From Undaria pinnatifida (Eukaryota; Sar; Phaeophyceae; Laminariales; Alariaceae): 64,000 bases of DNA. The stretch lies in contig JABAKD010000020.1 of NCBI GenBank assembly GCA_012845835.1, positions 16,652,306 to 16,716,305 of the forward strand. The letters are read 5' to 3'. The notes under the pieces were generated by a model. That model was not told where the DNA came from. It searched no databases and saw only the letters and a program-made list of their open reading frames with translations. A program made the translations under genes and the position numbers. This document shows, in pieces, positions 24,779 through 37,459 of this stretch. Within the stretch, counting starts at the first letter, position 1, and the number at the start of each line of letters is the position of its first letter.

Positions 24779-25304
24779 AGCAGTACCGGTACAGCAGCAG
24801 AGGATAGGATAGGGTATCCCTCTTGACCCCGAAGGCGTGCCTGGTGGGCTACTGTTGCCGCGTTTCACCCATATAGGCGCTGCCGTCCGTCCGACAGTTC
24901 ATAGCGAGCGATGACAGCCCGCCAGCCGCGATTCCCTTGACCTCATTTTACGAGTGGATTTCACGATGCGTACAAATGAATTTGGAAATTCTTACAAAAT
25001 TACAAAAAGCGGCCAGGTACCCGGTATTATATCAACACCAAACTGACTGTAGAACTTATAGCATGCATACCGGTATATAGAGGTAACTAATATTACGGGA
25101 ATCGGGATCTTCAGGACTGGGTCGCTCACAGCGCAGCGGGGAAATTCGACCCCCTCTGAAAACAGTACGTTAACTTCGCGCCCTCATAGCGCGCTCCCAG
25201 ACGCACGGCCAGGCTCGCGCCTTCGCAATGCGGCACCTGGTGGCCTAGCGAACAGAATGGCTCGTTGCGTGCGGTCTCGATTGTCCCTGCTGGGTTGGAA
25301 TGTC

Positions 25305-25668
25305 GTGAAAAGCGCGCCGAACCCCGCAGAACCGACGTCTTTCGTCTTTCGGCAGCAAACCTGCACTTTCATTTGCTTCCGATCGCAAAAAAGTGACAGT
25401 CCCGTTTTGAAACCTGCACTTTCATTTGCTTCCGATCGCAAAAAAGTGACAGTCCCGTTTTGCGGAGTATTGGCGTTGAGGTTGTGTGTTGTCAGCACAG
25501 AGAGGGGATGTGAAAAGCGCGCCGAACCCCGCAGAACCGACGTCTTTCGTCTTTCGGCAGCAAACCTGCACTTTCATTTGCTTCCGATCGCAAAAAAGTG
25601 ACAGTCCCGTTTTGCGGAGTATTGGCGTTGAGGTTGTGTGTTGTCAGCACAGAGAGGGGATGGGCACG
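25305..25668. repeat. Nested tandem duplication upstream of the 25950 gene
   Basis: A unit beginning GTGAAAAGCGCGCCGAACC starts at 25305 and again near 25510 (period about 205 bp). Inside the first unit a further block of about 54 bp (AAACCTGCACTTTCATTTGC ...) is itself duplicated, at 25357 and 25411. The copies are nearly identical, so the duplications are recent. They end about 280 bp before the start codon. Confidence 0.9.
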
Positions 25669-25949
25669 CACACCCTCCAAAGCCGAACGTATACCGTCTA
25701 TTTCACCTCTGGTGAGGTTTGTTGCACGCGCAGCTTTCACGTAGTAGGTCGATCGCGGGTAACGAGAGCAAGCGCAACCTCAACGATGCCGCTCAACGAA
25801 GCTGGGGTGTAGCTGCTGCTGCTGTGGGTTCTGGATCTTTACCAAAACTTCGACCAAACTTCGTTTTAGTCGCCTCAGCACACCCGCCCGACGCGAACAC
25901 GCGCACACGCACACAATTCAACACAGCAGCCGCTCCCCTCGCAGTAGAC

Positions 25950-28654
<2,705 letters not shown>

Positions 28655-28731
28655 GGTGAGCTCAAGATCAACCGGGCAAAGCGCTCCCCTAAACCTTTTA
28701 TCTGAACGCGAACTTGAAACTTTAACCTTCC

Positions 28732-31503
28732 ATGTCAACCGATCAGCGATGTACTCGCTCGCAACGAAATACCCGTCGTGCTGAAATTGCCCGCGAGCGC
28801 AGGCGTAGGCGCGCGTGCATTTTAGCGGGGCGGCGCTCACGACGTACCCTTCAAAACGAAACTCGAACGCAGAACACTAATAACATGGAACGTGATCTCC
28901 GCAGTAACAACCTGGACAGCGATTCTGAATCAGAGACTGACGTCGTTGTTCAACATTTTAATCGAATGAGAAACCGCATCCCTCGAAGACCCGACCCTAG
29001 AGACGTTGCCGCTGCCAATTCCATGGAAGGTTCAGAAGAAAGACTTGGTGTGCAAGCCTTTAATTCCACCAACTTTGAGTATCCACTTGAGGCGTACGAA
29101 CTAAAATACCCGTGCTTGCTACATGAAAGTAACTATACGTGCCAACACTGTGGGTCTGTGCTATGGAAAGAGGAACGGTCTGGGTCCTATAACTGTTGTA
29201 ACCGTGGGAGATCTGCCATTCACCGGCTTAAACCTATTCCACAAACATTGTTATCGCTCTTCCAAACCGCACGTTTTCGCGAATCACAAAGGGCATATAA
29301 CGGGTTATTTAGTTTCACAGCTTTGGGAGCAGGAGGCATAGAAAACCGATCGTGGACTCAAGGAAAACCACCGACAATGCTTACTCTCCATGGTAAAGCA
29401 TACCATAGAATTTTCGACTTACAGGAGAAGTATCAAAACCAAAATGTTAACAACAGTGCCAGGTTTTACATATTCGATTCCGAATTCGCACAGACAACCT
29501 CCTCACAACATTTAGATTCACGGATTGCAGGCACTCTAAGATCCCACGTGAACAGCGAGATTAGGTGGGCTCGAGAATACAGGTCTGCCGTAGACACAAT
29601 ATTAAACACATCAGCGTCAGAGTCCAGTGCGCCTTTTATAGAGTTCAGTGAAGTTAGCAGAGTTAATGATGGACCAGTGTTGGGCGAGAATCCGAGTGCA
29701 AATGAAATAGCAGCTTTAGTGTTTACCTCAGGGAATCAAAATGATGCGCCGCGAGCAGTTATCACCTATCCAAGGAACAGCCCAGATAACAAACCACGCT
29801 TCCTGCCGCTTTGGAGCTCTGCATATGAAACGCTACAGTTCCCCCTGCTGTTTTTGCATGGAGAAGCAGGTTGGAGTAAGGGTAACTACAAAGAGAACCC
29901 GCCGTTCAAATCTAAAACAATGAACCGGTCAAACACCGAAGCCGTAACGTTTCCCTTCTACTGTAGGCAGCGTATTCTTTCGGAGCCGATATTTAAGATT
30001 AACTGCCGAATCGCTCAGGAATGGGTCTGTGATTCTTTGAGCAGAATGGAAGAAGAGCGTTTGAATTTCGTCGAAAATAGTGACATGCAGCATAGGCTTG
30101 CTTCCAACCGGTCCATTCAAGACGCCCAACCTCATGAACAACCCGGTAAATTGCTTCCTGCTTCTCACCCTGGCTCACCTGCCAAGCGTAAAAGTGATAC
30201 AGAAGACGCTCTATGCATCGTGAACAGGCGAGGAAGACCGCATTTGTTCATCACCGTAACTTTCAATGCGGATTGGAAAGAGGTGCAAGAAAATTTGCTG
30301 CCAGGACAAAGTGCTTATGATCGTCCTGATCTATGTTGTCGTGTTTTCAAATTGAAGATGAAAGAAATTATGAAGGTTTTAAAGTCTGGCAAAATTTTTG
30401 GCGCTTACGACAGCCATTTAGCGGTGACGGAATTCCAAAAGAGGGGGTACCCTCACGCTCACATTCTCATGAGCTTCAAAAATGCAGGCCCTGATGCCCT
30501 AAACGAAATGGACAAATGGGTGTGGGCTCAGCTGCCTGACGAAAACATAGCAGGAGGAAAACTACGTGAAAAGGTACTCAAATACATGATACACAAGCCG
30601 TGTGGGGCAGTTGGAAACATGAGTGCTCCATGCATGCAAGTAAACCGTCACACGAACAAAAAGTGTTGTAACAAGTACTTTCCGCAACCATTCAGAAGCA
30701 TTGCAACCGTCAACGACAAAACTGGACGGGCAGAATATACTCGGAGGAAGAACGGTGATAACCCGACCATAAGAATGAGAGTAAACAACCAATGGAAAAG
30801 TGTTAGGATAGGAAACGAGTGGGTGGTGCCGTACAACCCCATGTTGCTCATGATGTTTGACTGCCACATTTGTGTTGATGTCGTCACCGCAACATCATGC
30901 GTTAAATACGTGTTCAAATATTGTCACAAAGGGGACGCGTTTATTCGAGCAAGGATACAGGGCATTACCTCAGAAGTTGAACAATATAGAAAAACGAGGT
31001 ATATTTCAGCCGCAGAGGCGACGTGGAGACTATTAGGTTACCATATGGTGGACAGATACCCTGCGGTAACTAAGATTCACGCCCATCTTGAAGGAGAGCA
31101 ACAAATCACTTATCCCAAAAATGCCACCCACGATGATAGACTTGAGATAGCCGCGCAGTCACAGACACACGTGCTCAGGTACTACATGCGACCGAAAAAT
31201 CCCTGCTTTTCGGACTTGACCATTCTAGACTATTACGAGCAATACACTATCACCTCGCCCAAAAAAGATGACCCTCCGCTTGAGTTTGCTCCGCTTGGCA
31301 AATACCTCGATGGATACAAAAACATCGTTTCCAAACGAAAAAAACGACGATCACGTTTGCCGAATTTCGTTTCAGAGTCCAGCGGTGGGAGATCTCTACT
31401 ACTTGAGGTTGTTACTACACACGATTCCAGCCAGGTCGTTCGCAGAATTACGAACAGTGCAAACAGACACAGGCGATCCCGTTGTTCACCCTACTTTTCA
31501 TGA
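28732..31503 (+). CDS. Helitron Rep (HUH endonuclease) part of the transposase
   Basis: The N-terminus (about 60 aa) is Arg-rich. Residues about 135-160 carry a zinc-binding-like pattern (YTCQHCGSVLW and then NCCNRGR). The Helitron-like N-terminal domain follows (FSFTALGA, FYIFDSE). The Rep region has FITVTFNADW (motif 1), KRGYPHAHILMSF with the metal-binding His-X-His near residue 574, and CVKYVFKYCHKGD with the two catalytic tyrosines near residue 725. It nicks and joins one strand for rolling-circle transposition. The true frame is probably left near 31340 at a run of seven A, after which the downstream ORF continues the family alignment. The last about 55 residues here are then out of frame. 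Confidence 0.9.
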   Translation: MSTDQRCTRSQRNTRRAEIARERRRRRACILAGRRSRRTLQNETRTQNTNNMERDLRSNNLDSDSESETDVVVQHFNRMRNRIPRRPDPRDVAAANSMEGSEERLGVQAFNSTNFEYPLEAYELKYPCLLHESNYTCQHCGSVLWKEERSGSYNCCNRGRSAIHRLKPIPQTLLSLFQTARFRESQRAYNGLFSFTALGAGGIENRSWTQGKPPTMLTLHGKAYHRIFDLQEKYQNQNVNNSARFYIFDSEFAQTTSSQHLDSRIAGTLRSHVNSEIRWAREYRSAVDTILNTSASESSAPFIEFSEVSRVNDGPVLGENPSANEIAALVFTSGNQNDAPRAVITYPRNSPDNKPRFLPLWSSAYETLQFPLLFLHGEAGWSKGNYKENPPFKSKTMNRSNTEAVTFPFYCRQRILSEPIFKINCRIAQEWVCDSLSRMEEERLNFVENSDMQHRLASNRSIQDAQPHEQPGKLLPASHPGSPAKRKSDTEDALCIVNRRGRPHLFITVTFNADWKEVQENLLPGQSAYDRPDLCCRVFKLKMKEIMKVLKSGKIFGAYDSHLAVTEFQKRGYPHAHILMSFKNAGPDALNEMDKWVWAQLPDENIAGGKLREKVLKYMIHKPCGAVGNMSAPCMQVNRHTNKKCCNKYFPQPFRSIATVNDKTGRAEYTRRKNGDNPTIRMRVNNQWKSVRIGNEWVVPYNPMLLMMFDCHICVDVVTATSCVKYVFKYCHKGDAFIRARIQGITSEVEQYRKTRYISAAEATWRLLGYHMVDRYPAVTKIHAHLEGEQQITYPKNATHDDRLEIAAQSQTHVLRYYMRPKNPCFSDLTILDYYEQYTITSPKKDDPPLEFAPLGKYLDGYKNIVSKRKKRRSRLPNFVSESSGGRSLLLEVVTTHDSSQVVRRITNSANRHRRSRCSPYFS

Positions 31504-33868
31504 TGCCGCCAGAGCAAGAGGTCTCATCACGGGAGACGAAGAGTATTCACTATGTATGGAAGAAGCTTCAGTGTTTCAAGTTGCGTCCCAGCTCCGTGCT
31601 CTTTTCGTTACGCTCATTTTAGATGGTGCGCCAGCACCGAAGCTATGGCGTGACTTTAAGGACAACCTCATCGAAGATTTCCTTCTTAGGTTATCCACAG
31701 ACGATGCCATACAAGCTGCCTTGTGTGAAATAGACCTCAAGCTAAACCAGCATGGTAAATGTAACGAACAAGTCAACCTTCCAAAGCCTATGCATCCGCG
31801 AACTGAATTTGAAAGGATGCGTGATGCCTTCGACCCACAAACATGTGCAGAATACGCAGAGCTGCATGAACCGCGACTGACCAGTGAGCAGAGCCACATT
31901 TACAAAACAGTCTTAGACTCAGTTCGAGCCGATAATGGGTGTCCATTTATGATTGATGCGCCCGCCGGAACTGGCAAGACATACACAGAAAAATGTATTT
32001 CCGCAAGGTTGAGAGGTGAAAGAAAGACAGTGCTCATCGTTGCTTCCACCGGCATCGCCGCCTTACAGCTCCCTGGAGGCTGGACCGCGCACTCCATGTT
32101 CAAATTACCTATGGACGAAGCAATGTCGCCAACCTGCGTATGCAACATAAACACCAACACTCAAAGAGCAGAGCTAATCCGCAAAGCGGACCTCATCATT
32201 TGGGACGAGTTACCTATGACCCACAGATATTGCATTGAGGCCCTCGACAGAACACTTCAAGATCTGATGAAAAACAATAAGCTTTTTGGTGGAAAAACTA
32301 TTTTGTTCAGTGGAGATTGGCGCCAAACAGGGCCAATAGTTAAGAACGGCACCGCCACCGATACCGTCGACGCAGCCTTTATTTCTAGCCCCCTATGGAA
32401 ACACGTTAAACGCATGAGACTAACCAAATCGCAACGAGACAAAGATGATCCTCAGTATGCTGCTTTTGTGCGGGCGATAGGCGAGGGTACCCACCCTACA
32501 CAATCAATCGACGGCACGGACATGATGGCCTTGAATAACCACAACCTCGATGCCAATGACCACTTCCAGCTCAAATATACAACAAATTTCGATGAGCTCA
32601 TGAACTTTGTGTATCCCAATGTCAATGAACAATCGCGCAACTGGGACAAACGCGCCATATTGGCGACCACCAACAACGCAATTGACCGTTCTAATGAAGC
32701 CATATCGGACTTGCGGCCCGGAGAGTACTGTACATACCTCAGCTCAGATACACTAATAAGTGATGAGACCACGCCTCACACAGCCTTTGCTTCTCCTGAA
32801 CACCTCCACCAATTAAACGTGCAAGGTGTCCCTCCCCATGAGCTTTGCCTCAAGTCAGACGGACTTGCGATGATCGTGCGAAATCTCAACTTTTCGGAGG
32901 GACTCATCAACGGTCAAAAATGCGTTGTCCTCGCAGTTTCCCCAAACAGCCGAGTCCTTCAAGTCGAACTTCTCACCGAAACATCGCCCCATCCAATTGT
33001 TTTGATTCCACGTATAGGCTTTCGTGCGACAGTTGGAAGAAATGGCATCACGTTCATGCGAACACAGTTTCCCATCCGAACTTCATATTCCGTCACGGTG
33101 AATCGTTCACAGGGACAGACACTTACAAAAATTGGCTTGGACTTGAGATCACCTGCGTTTGGGCATGGTCAACTTTACGTCGCGCTCAGCCGTGCGCAAA
33201 ATCGCCAGTCAATTATGTGCCTTTTACCACAAGAACATATTGTTGACGGCATTCCACACACGGAGAACATTGTATACCCTCCTTTCACCGCTGCCGCCAC
33301 AGGCCAAGCTGTAACACCTCCACCGTATCAACCTCCAAACACCTCGCCTCCTGCGCCCTCCAATGCCTCCTCTCAACCGTCAAGTGACAGCCAAACTCCA
33401 CCTCCAACATGGACAGTCGTCGACGAAATTGGGGATGGAGCATGCGGATTTCGCGGCATAGCACGACGAATATACAACGACCCAAACAGACACTACCAAG
33501 TACGCTCGGAAATACTCCAATACATGAACGAAAACCGCAACGACCCTAACTTGCTAAACGCCATTTCCGCTGGCATGAACCATGAACTACTCCAAGCCCT
33601 TGGTGAACCGCCACAACAGTATACATCATATGACAACTACCTCTCCATCATGTCTCACCCGCGAGCTTACCTTGGTGAGCCAGAAATTTACGCATGCATG
33701 CAACGATACAACATACCCATAAACGTTACTATCGGAAACAACCCCCGACCAAATCCTCAAAACGCCGACCCTTCTACCATACACCTGCACTATCAACCAC
33801 AATCACGTCATTACTCTTCCCTAATCCTAAATAACCCTTCCACCGACCATCCGCCTGTCGCAGCATGA
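31268..33868 (+). CDS. Helitron PIF1-type helicase with C-terminal OTU-like cysteine protease domain
   Basis: This continues the Rep ORF in the next frame; homology begins near 31350 with RISFQSPAVGDLYYLRLLL. The helicase has DAPAGTGKT (Walker A, about residue 230), IIWDELPM (Walker B, about residue 310), SGDWRQTGP, and a C-terminal SYSVTVNRSQGQTLTK and LYVALSRAQ. After a Pro/Ser-rich linker (residues about 680-715) there is an OTU-like module. DEIGDGACGFRGIARRIY supplies the Asp and nucleophilic Cys, and IHLHYQPQSRHYSSLIL supplies the His. OTU modules are known in some Helitrons, but their purpose in transposition is unclear. Numbering counts from the first Met of this frame; the native start would be that of the Rep ORF. 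Confidence 0.9.
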   Translation: MTLRLSLLRLANTSMDTKTSFPNEKNDDHVCRISFQSPAVGDLYYLRLLLHTIPARSFAELRTVQTDTGDPVVHPTFHDAARARGLITGDEEYSLCMEEASVFQVASQLRALFVTLILDGAPAPKLWRDFKDNLIEDFLLRLSTDDAIQAALCEIDLKLNQHGKCNEQVNLPKPMHPRTEFERMRDAFDPQTCAEYAELHEPRLTSEQSHIYKTVLDSVRADNGCPFMIDAPAGTGKTYTEKCISARLRGERKTVLIVASTGIAALQLPGGWTAHSMFKLPMDEAMSPTCVCNINTNTQRAELIRKADLIIWDELPMTHRYCIEALDRTLQDLMKNNKLFGGKTILFSGDWRQTGPIVKNGTATDTVDAAFISSPLWKHVKRMRLTKSQRDKDDPQYAAFVRAIGEGTHPTQSIDGTDMMALNNHNLDANDHFQLKYTTNFDELMNFVYPNVNEQSRNWDKRAILATTNNAIDRSNEAISDLRPGEYCTYLSSDTLISDETTPHTAFASPEHLHQLNVQGVPPHELCLKSDGLAMIVRNLNFSEGLINGQKCVVLAVSPNSRVLQVELLTETSPHPIVLIPRIGFRATVGRNGITFMRTQFPIRTSYSVTVNRSQGQTLTKIGLDLRSPAFGHGQLYVALSRAQNRQSIMCLLPQEHIVDGIPHTENIVYPPFTAAATGQAVTPPPYQPPNTSPPAPSNASSQPSSDSQTPPPTWTVVDEIGDGACGFRGIARRIYNDPNRHYQVRSEILQYMNENRNDPNLLNAISAGMNHELLQALGEPPQQYTSYDNYLSIMSHPRAYLGEPEIYACMQRYNIPINVTIGNNPRPNPQNADPSTIHLHYQPQSRHYSSLILNNPSTDHPPVAA

Positions 33869-34104
33869 CCGCGCCGCCAACGCGCCAGCGCCGGTGGTTC
33901 GCCTCTATGATCGTCCCTGACGACCTTCACCACTTCTTCGACCCACACTTCGAGCGCTCCCTCATTGCGGACGCAGAGCAAGAGGCCACCGGCGACACCC
34001 GGCAGCAAGTCGAAGATGATGCCAACTTCGAAGCGGAACTTCAAGACTACTACTCAACGTCCTTCCAGTGGCACATCAAAATGTGCCAATGTAGCCGTCC
34101 ATGA
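33865..34104 (+). CDS. Small overlapping ORF at the 3' end of the Helitron coding region
   Basis: This 79-codon frame starts at an ATG that overlaps the TGA of the helicase-OTU ORF (ATGA). It contains many acidic and aromatic residues (MIVPDDLHHFFDPHFERSL, then ATGDTRQQVEDDANFEAELQ). I recognise no family. It may be an accessory protein, translated by re-initiation, or a chance frame. Confidence 0.35.
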   Translation: MTAPPTRQRRWFASMIVPDDLHHFFDPHFERSLIADAEQEATGDTRQQVEDDANFEAELQDYYSTSFQWHIKMCQCSRP

Positions 34105-34350
34105 TAACTGTCGACCCCAAGTTACTCGTGGGGCCAGGTGTATATTTCGTGTATATATGTCAGTAGCCGCGGACACGCTCAGTCTCGTGCTAATTATTTC
34201 CCGCGGCATTGTCAGTAGTAAGTCTTCATTTTTTCAGCCATTCTGTACATGGTAGCCGGCGAGTACATATTAGCGGCCACCGTGGCATTTTGTCTAACCC
34301 TAAATAGTGAGTCTTCATTTTTTCAGTGCCGAGTTTGCGCGTGCGCCGCG

Positions 34351-34726
34351 CCGGCATACTGTCTGTTTTTTCCCGTTGTCAGCCAAGTATGTAGTCTCAG
34401 CTTTCGTAGCATCAAATTGTAAGTAGGGAGTCTTCATTTTTGCGGTGCCGAGTTTGCGCCAACCTCTTCATAGCCATGTCTGTTATGCGAACGTCTTTGA
34501 GTGGGTGAAGAGTTCGAGTTGCAATGCATCTGGCTACCCCGGCATACTGTCTGTTTTTTCCCGGTGTCAGCCAAGTATGTAGTCTCAGCTTTCGTAGCAT
34601 CAAATTGTAAGTAGGGAGTCTTCATTTTTGCGGTGCCGAGTTTGCGCCAACCTCTTCATAGCCATGTCTGTTATGCGAACGTCTTTGAGTGGGTGAAGAG
34701 TTCGAGTTGCAATGCATCTGGCTACC
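34351..34726 (+). repeat. 188-bp tandem repeat in the Helitron tail
   Basis: Two nearly identical units begin with CCGGCATACTGTCTG at 34351 and 34539. Partial units with the AGTCTTCATTTTTTCAG motif extend from about 34220 to 34910. The second unit contains only a few changes relative to the first. Confidence 0.9.
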
Positions 34727-34949
34727 CTGTCCCCATTTTGTAAGTAGTCACATCCGTTTTTCGCTGCCATACTGTACATGATTGCCGGTATTAGTGGCCA
34801 CGTCGCATTTGGTCACAGAGTCTTCATGATTGCAGTACCAAGTCTTATTTTTTCAGTGCCCAGTTTGCGCCAACCTCTTCATAGCCATATCGTCTGAAAG
34901 AGGGTGTCTTTATTTTTGGACATATTCCATATTCCACTGCGTCCTTATT

Positions 34950-35122
34950 TTCAGTTTGTTCTGGGGATCACGCCCCATCAACAAATAATACATACCGAGT
35001 AGTATTTCCTTTTCCTCCATTTCGGCCCGCTGTATTTTCAGTTTCTTCTGGGGATCACGCCCCATCAACAAATCATACATACGGAGTATTTCCTTTTCCT
35101 CCATCTCGGCCCGCTGTCATTC
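34950..35122 (+). repeat. 87-bp tandem repeat in the Helitron tail
   Basis: Two units begin TCAGTTT(G/C)TTCTGGGG at about 34951 and 35038. Each contains GATCACGCCCCATCAACAAA and TTTCCTTTTCCTCCAT. Confidence 0.9.
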
Positions 35123-35211
35123 CACACTCAACACTCCCACCCTTGGTATGCAGGCGTACTCCTGCTGTGGAACCAACCAGCATCACCGCACATCTTTTAC
35201 AGTAAACAGTA

Positions 35212-35252
35212 ACCCGGAGGACGGGGGGGCCGACAGGCCCCCCACGTCCGGA
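35212..35252. repeat. Strong GC hairpin near the presumed Helitron 3' end
   Basis: GGGGGGCC, loop GACA, GGCCCCCC forms a perfect 8-bp stem. It extends outward as CCGGA..ACG pairing with CGTCCGG. A 3' hairpin is expected in Helitrons, but no CTRR follows at the usual 10-12 nt. Confidence 0.6.
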
Positions 35253-35332
35253 CACCCTTGTAATACGTACTCGTGCACACGTATGATGCCCACCAGTTGT
35301 TGTTGCTGTTGTTATTTTATACTCCGTAACTA

Positions 35333-35386
35333 ATTTTCAAGGACGCCAGCCGTGAGTTCGACGAATTTCAGGTCAATACTCAGTTA
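35333..35386 (+). repeat. Repeat family C, copy 2
   Basis: It carries TTTTCAAGGACGCCAGCCGTG, then AGTTCGACGAATTTCAGGTC and AATACTC. The same block occurs at 16190-16228 and 50747-50812, and partially at 51228-51262. It abuts family A copy 2. Confidence 0.65.
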
Positions 35387-35850
35387 TTTACTCGCATAAT
35401 CAAGTCCGTGGTCACAGGACAGGCTCCAGTCACTCTGGAGCTGAGGTATACCCCAGGGAAAGAACACAAACCAAAGGTGGTTCACGCATATATCACAGAG
35501 CTGACGCAATTCATGCCTTCACCAGAAACATATAAAAAGTGAAATCGGGAGTCAGCCTACGATGTGCCAGGTCCATACTGGTGCATACGTCTCACTACTC
35601 TCACGCCTGGAAAAACCGACATATACCGCTTGCCACCCAAGAAAGACTACCACGTATATATTGCACGCAGTACCTATCACTACGCATAGGCACGACAGAC
35701 GCAAGTCCATCGGAAAAAAGAAACAAAGAAAAGAAAAAAAGAAGATAAAGGAAAGAAAAGACGAGAAAGCGAAAAACATAAAAGGAAAGGAAAGACAATA
35801 AAAGACAGGAAAAGCAAGCAAGAAAAGACAAGACCCAGTACCAGGCGCCA
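35387..35850 (-). repeat. Dispersed repeat family A, copy 2 (inverted)
   Basis: Reverse-complement copy of 1625-2110, including the 3' segment (CGCATAATCAAGTCCGTGG) and the purine-rich (AAAGAAAAG) end at 35710-35830. Confidence 0.8.
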
Positions 35851-36609
35851 GCCATGATACCATTTACGTACGACTGCAGCAGCAGCAGGTAGGCAACATG
35901 AACCTCACGTCGGATTCTATTTCGAGTTTTGAATCCCCATGTTCATGGTGCAGAAAATACACAACCGGTGGTCACTTGTCGAATGTCTGTTGTTAACTGA
36001 AGTGTCCTCTTGTGCCACGTGAATCGTCCGTACGTCCGAACCCCCGCACATCGGAACCCTCCACCTACTGTACCTATTGATGGAACAATCTTCGAGTTTT
36101 GAATGTCAAAGTGGTACTGGTATTTTGACGGCAATACATTTAATATTTTGACATCTAAGTTCGGTGCGTTGTATCGATAGTCTACACAGCAGTCACGTCG
36201 TATCATACTACAACAATATTAACAGTACCTGGCACCTGGCATGTGTTCTTCGTTCTTCACAGCTGTAGTTGTAGACTGATCCTGATCGATCCTGATCTTC
36301 CCAACCATGTGCATGTACCAGGTACCAGGTTCTCAATTGTCCGAGTGCCTTTTGTTATGCCCGAACCCTAAATCAAATTTCGGTAGTGTTAATATTCATA
36401 CCAGTATACGTGACGCCGTGTTTTAGGTTAAACGCCTTGTCAACATGCCATTGCCACAAAAATGTGGAACTGCTGGCTACCGCTGCCTTCTCGTATGTAT
36501 CAAACAGAACGTTTGCGCTGAAGTAATTTCGGAAAATCTTTCGATTCGTAATACTTGGGACTGCACGCTACTACAGTAGTAGTTGCGGTTATTTTGGGAA
36601 ACAAATAAG
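35851..36609. other. AT-rich intergenic stretch without a recognised gene
   Basis: No supported exon. It contains several TACCAGGTAC-type motifs (36315-36335) and duplicated TTCGAGTTTTGAAT words (35925 and 36092). Confidence 0.4.
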
Positions 36610-36857
36610 GCAGACGACAGAAAGCGGTATACCGCAACCATTCCGCGCCACCGTGCGGTGCAGCAGAATACACCTGGGTTGTTGACCCCGATCCGCGACG
36701 CTGAATGGTCAACTCAGCCTCGCACCGGTTTTTGACACCAACTCCTTGCGGTACATCGTACCGTGACTTTTCAGCTCGGCCGTCACCGTTTTTTCTCACG
36801 TGACCCATACAGCTATCTGTCGGAGAATATCAGGGCTTTTCACGATTCGGGTCAAAT

Positions 36858-37215
36858 GTCGCGGGTCGGGTCGGGTCGGGCCGGGTCAGGGTCGGGTCGA
36901 GTCAGCTGACCCGGCCCGACCCGTGAGAATTTCAAGACGTCTTGACCCGACCCGACCCGACCTGCGAGAATTTCGATACGTCTTGACCCGACCCGACCCG
37001 ACCCGACCCGACCCGACCCGACCCGACCCGACCCGACCCGCGAGATTTTGGAAACCTCCTGACCAGACCCGACCCGACCCGCGAGATTTTGAAATCCTCC
37101 TGACCCGACCCGACCCGACCCGCCATAATCCGGGTGACCCGCGAGATGGGGGATTCATGCGGGTCAGGTCGACTCGACCCGTGACATTTCTCACGGGTCA
37201 AAGTCGAAAAGTCAC
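36858..37215. repeat. GGGTC/GACCC minisatellite, left array
   Basis: Runs of GACCC pentamers are interspersed with a spacer of the type GCGAGATTTTGAAACCTCC, giving a higher-order period of roughly 55-65 bp. The orientation flips near 36905 (GGGTC to GACCC). Confidence 0.9.
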
Positions 37216-37459
37216 GGGTCAACGCATGTCGTATACCTCGGTCGGTTGGTTGGTCCTTGGTTCCTTCCCAGGATGTCGTGTTCTATGGCGGTTCTTTTTA
37301 CCGGTACAAGTATTGTTTGCAGCAGCATTTGGTGGTGTGCGCGCGAAAAATGAGAAAGAAACCGCAACCCACACGCACGGGCAATTAGCCACGCGCTCAT
37401 GGCGCTAGACCACCGGGTCGACCTGGCGAGCGACCCGACGAGCGAGCTATTAATAGTAT

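Larger units (their letters stand above)
28700..35300 (+). mobile_element. Helitron with Rep, PIF1 helicase and OTU-like domain (ends approximate)
   Basis: A rolling-circle transposon is defined by its coding region (28732-33868), a small overlapping ORF (33865-34104), about 1.1 kb of tandem-repeat non-coding tail and a strong GC hairpin at 35212-35252. The 5' end must lie after the upstream gene's stop at 28654. I could not find a clear 5' TC or 3' CTRR terminus, so both ends are estimates. Apart from one frame change the coding region is undamaged over more than 5 kb, which suggests recent activity. Confidence 0.85.

Noticed and set aside
35212-35252. Rho-independent-like terminator
   Set aside because: The strong hairpin lacks a U-run and the genome is eukaryotic; it fits a transposon end better.
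36886-37222. Open frames of about 100 codons on the minus strand reading GSGRVGSGR
   Set aside because: They are direct translations of the GGGTC minisatellite.
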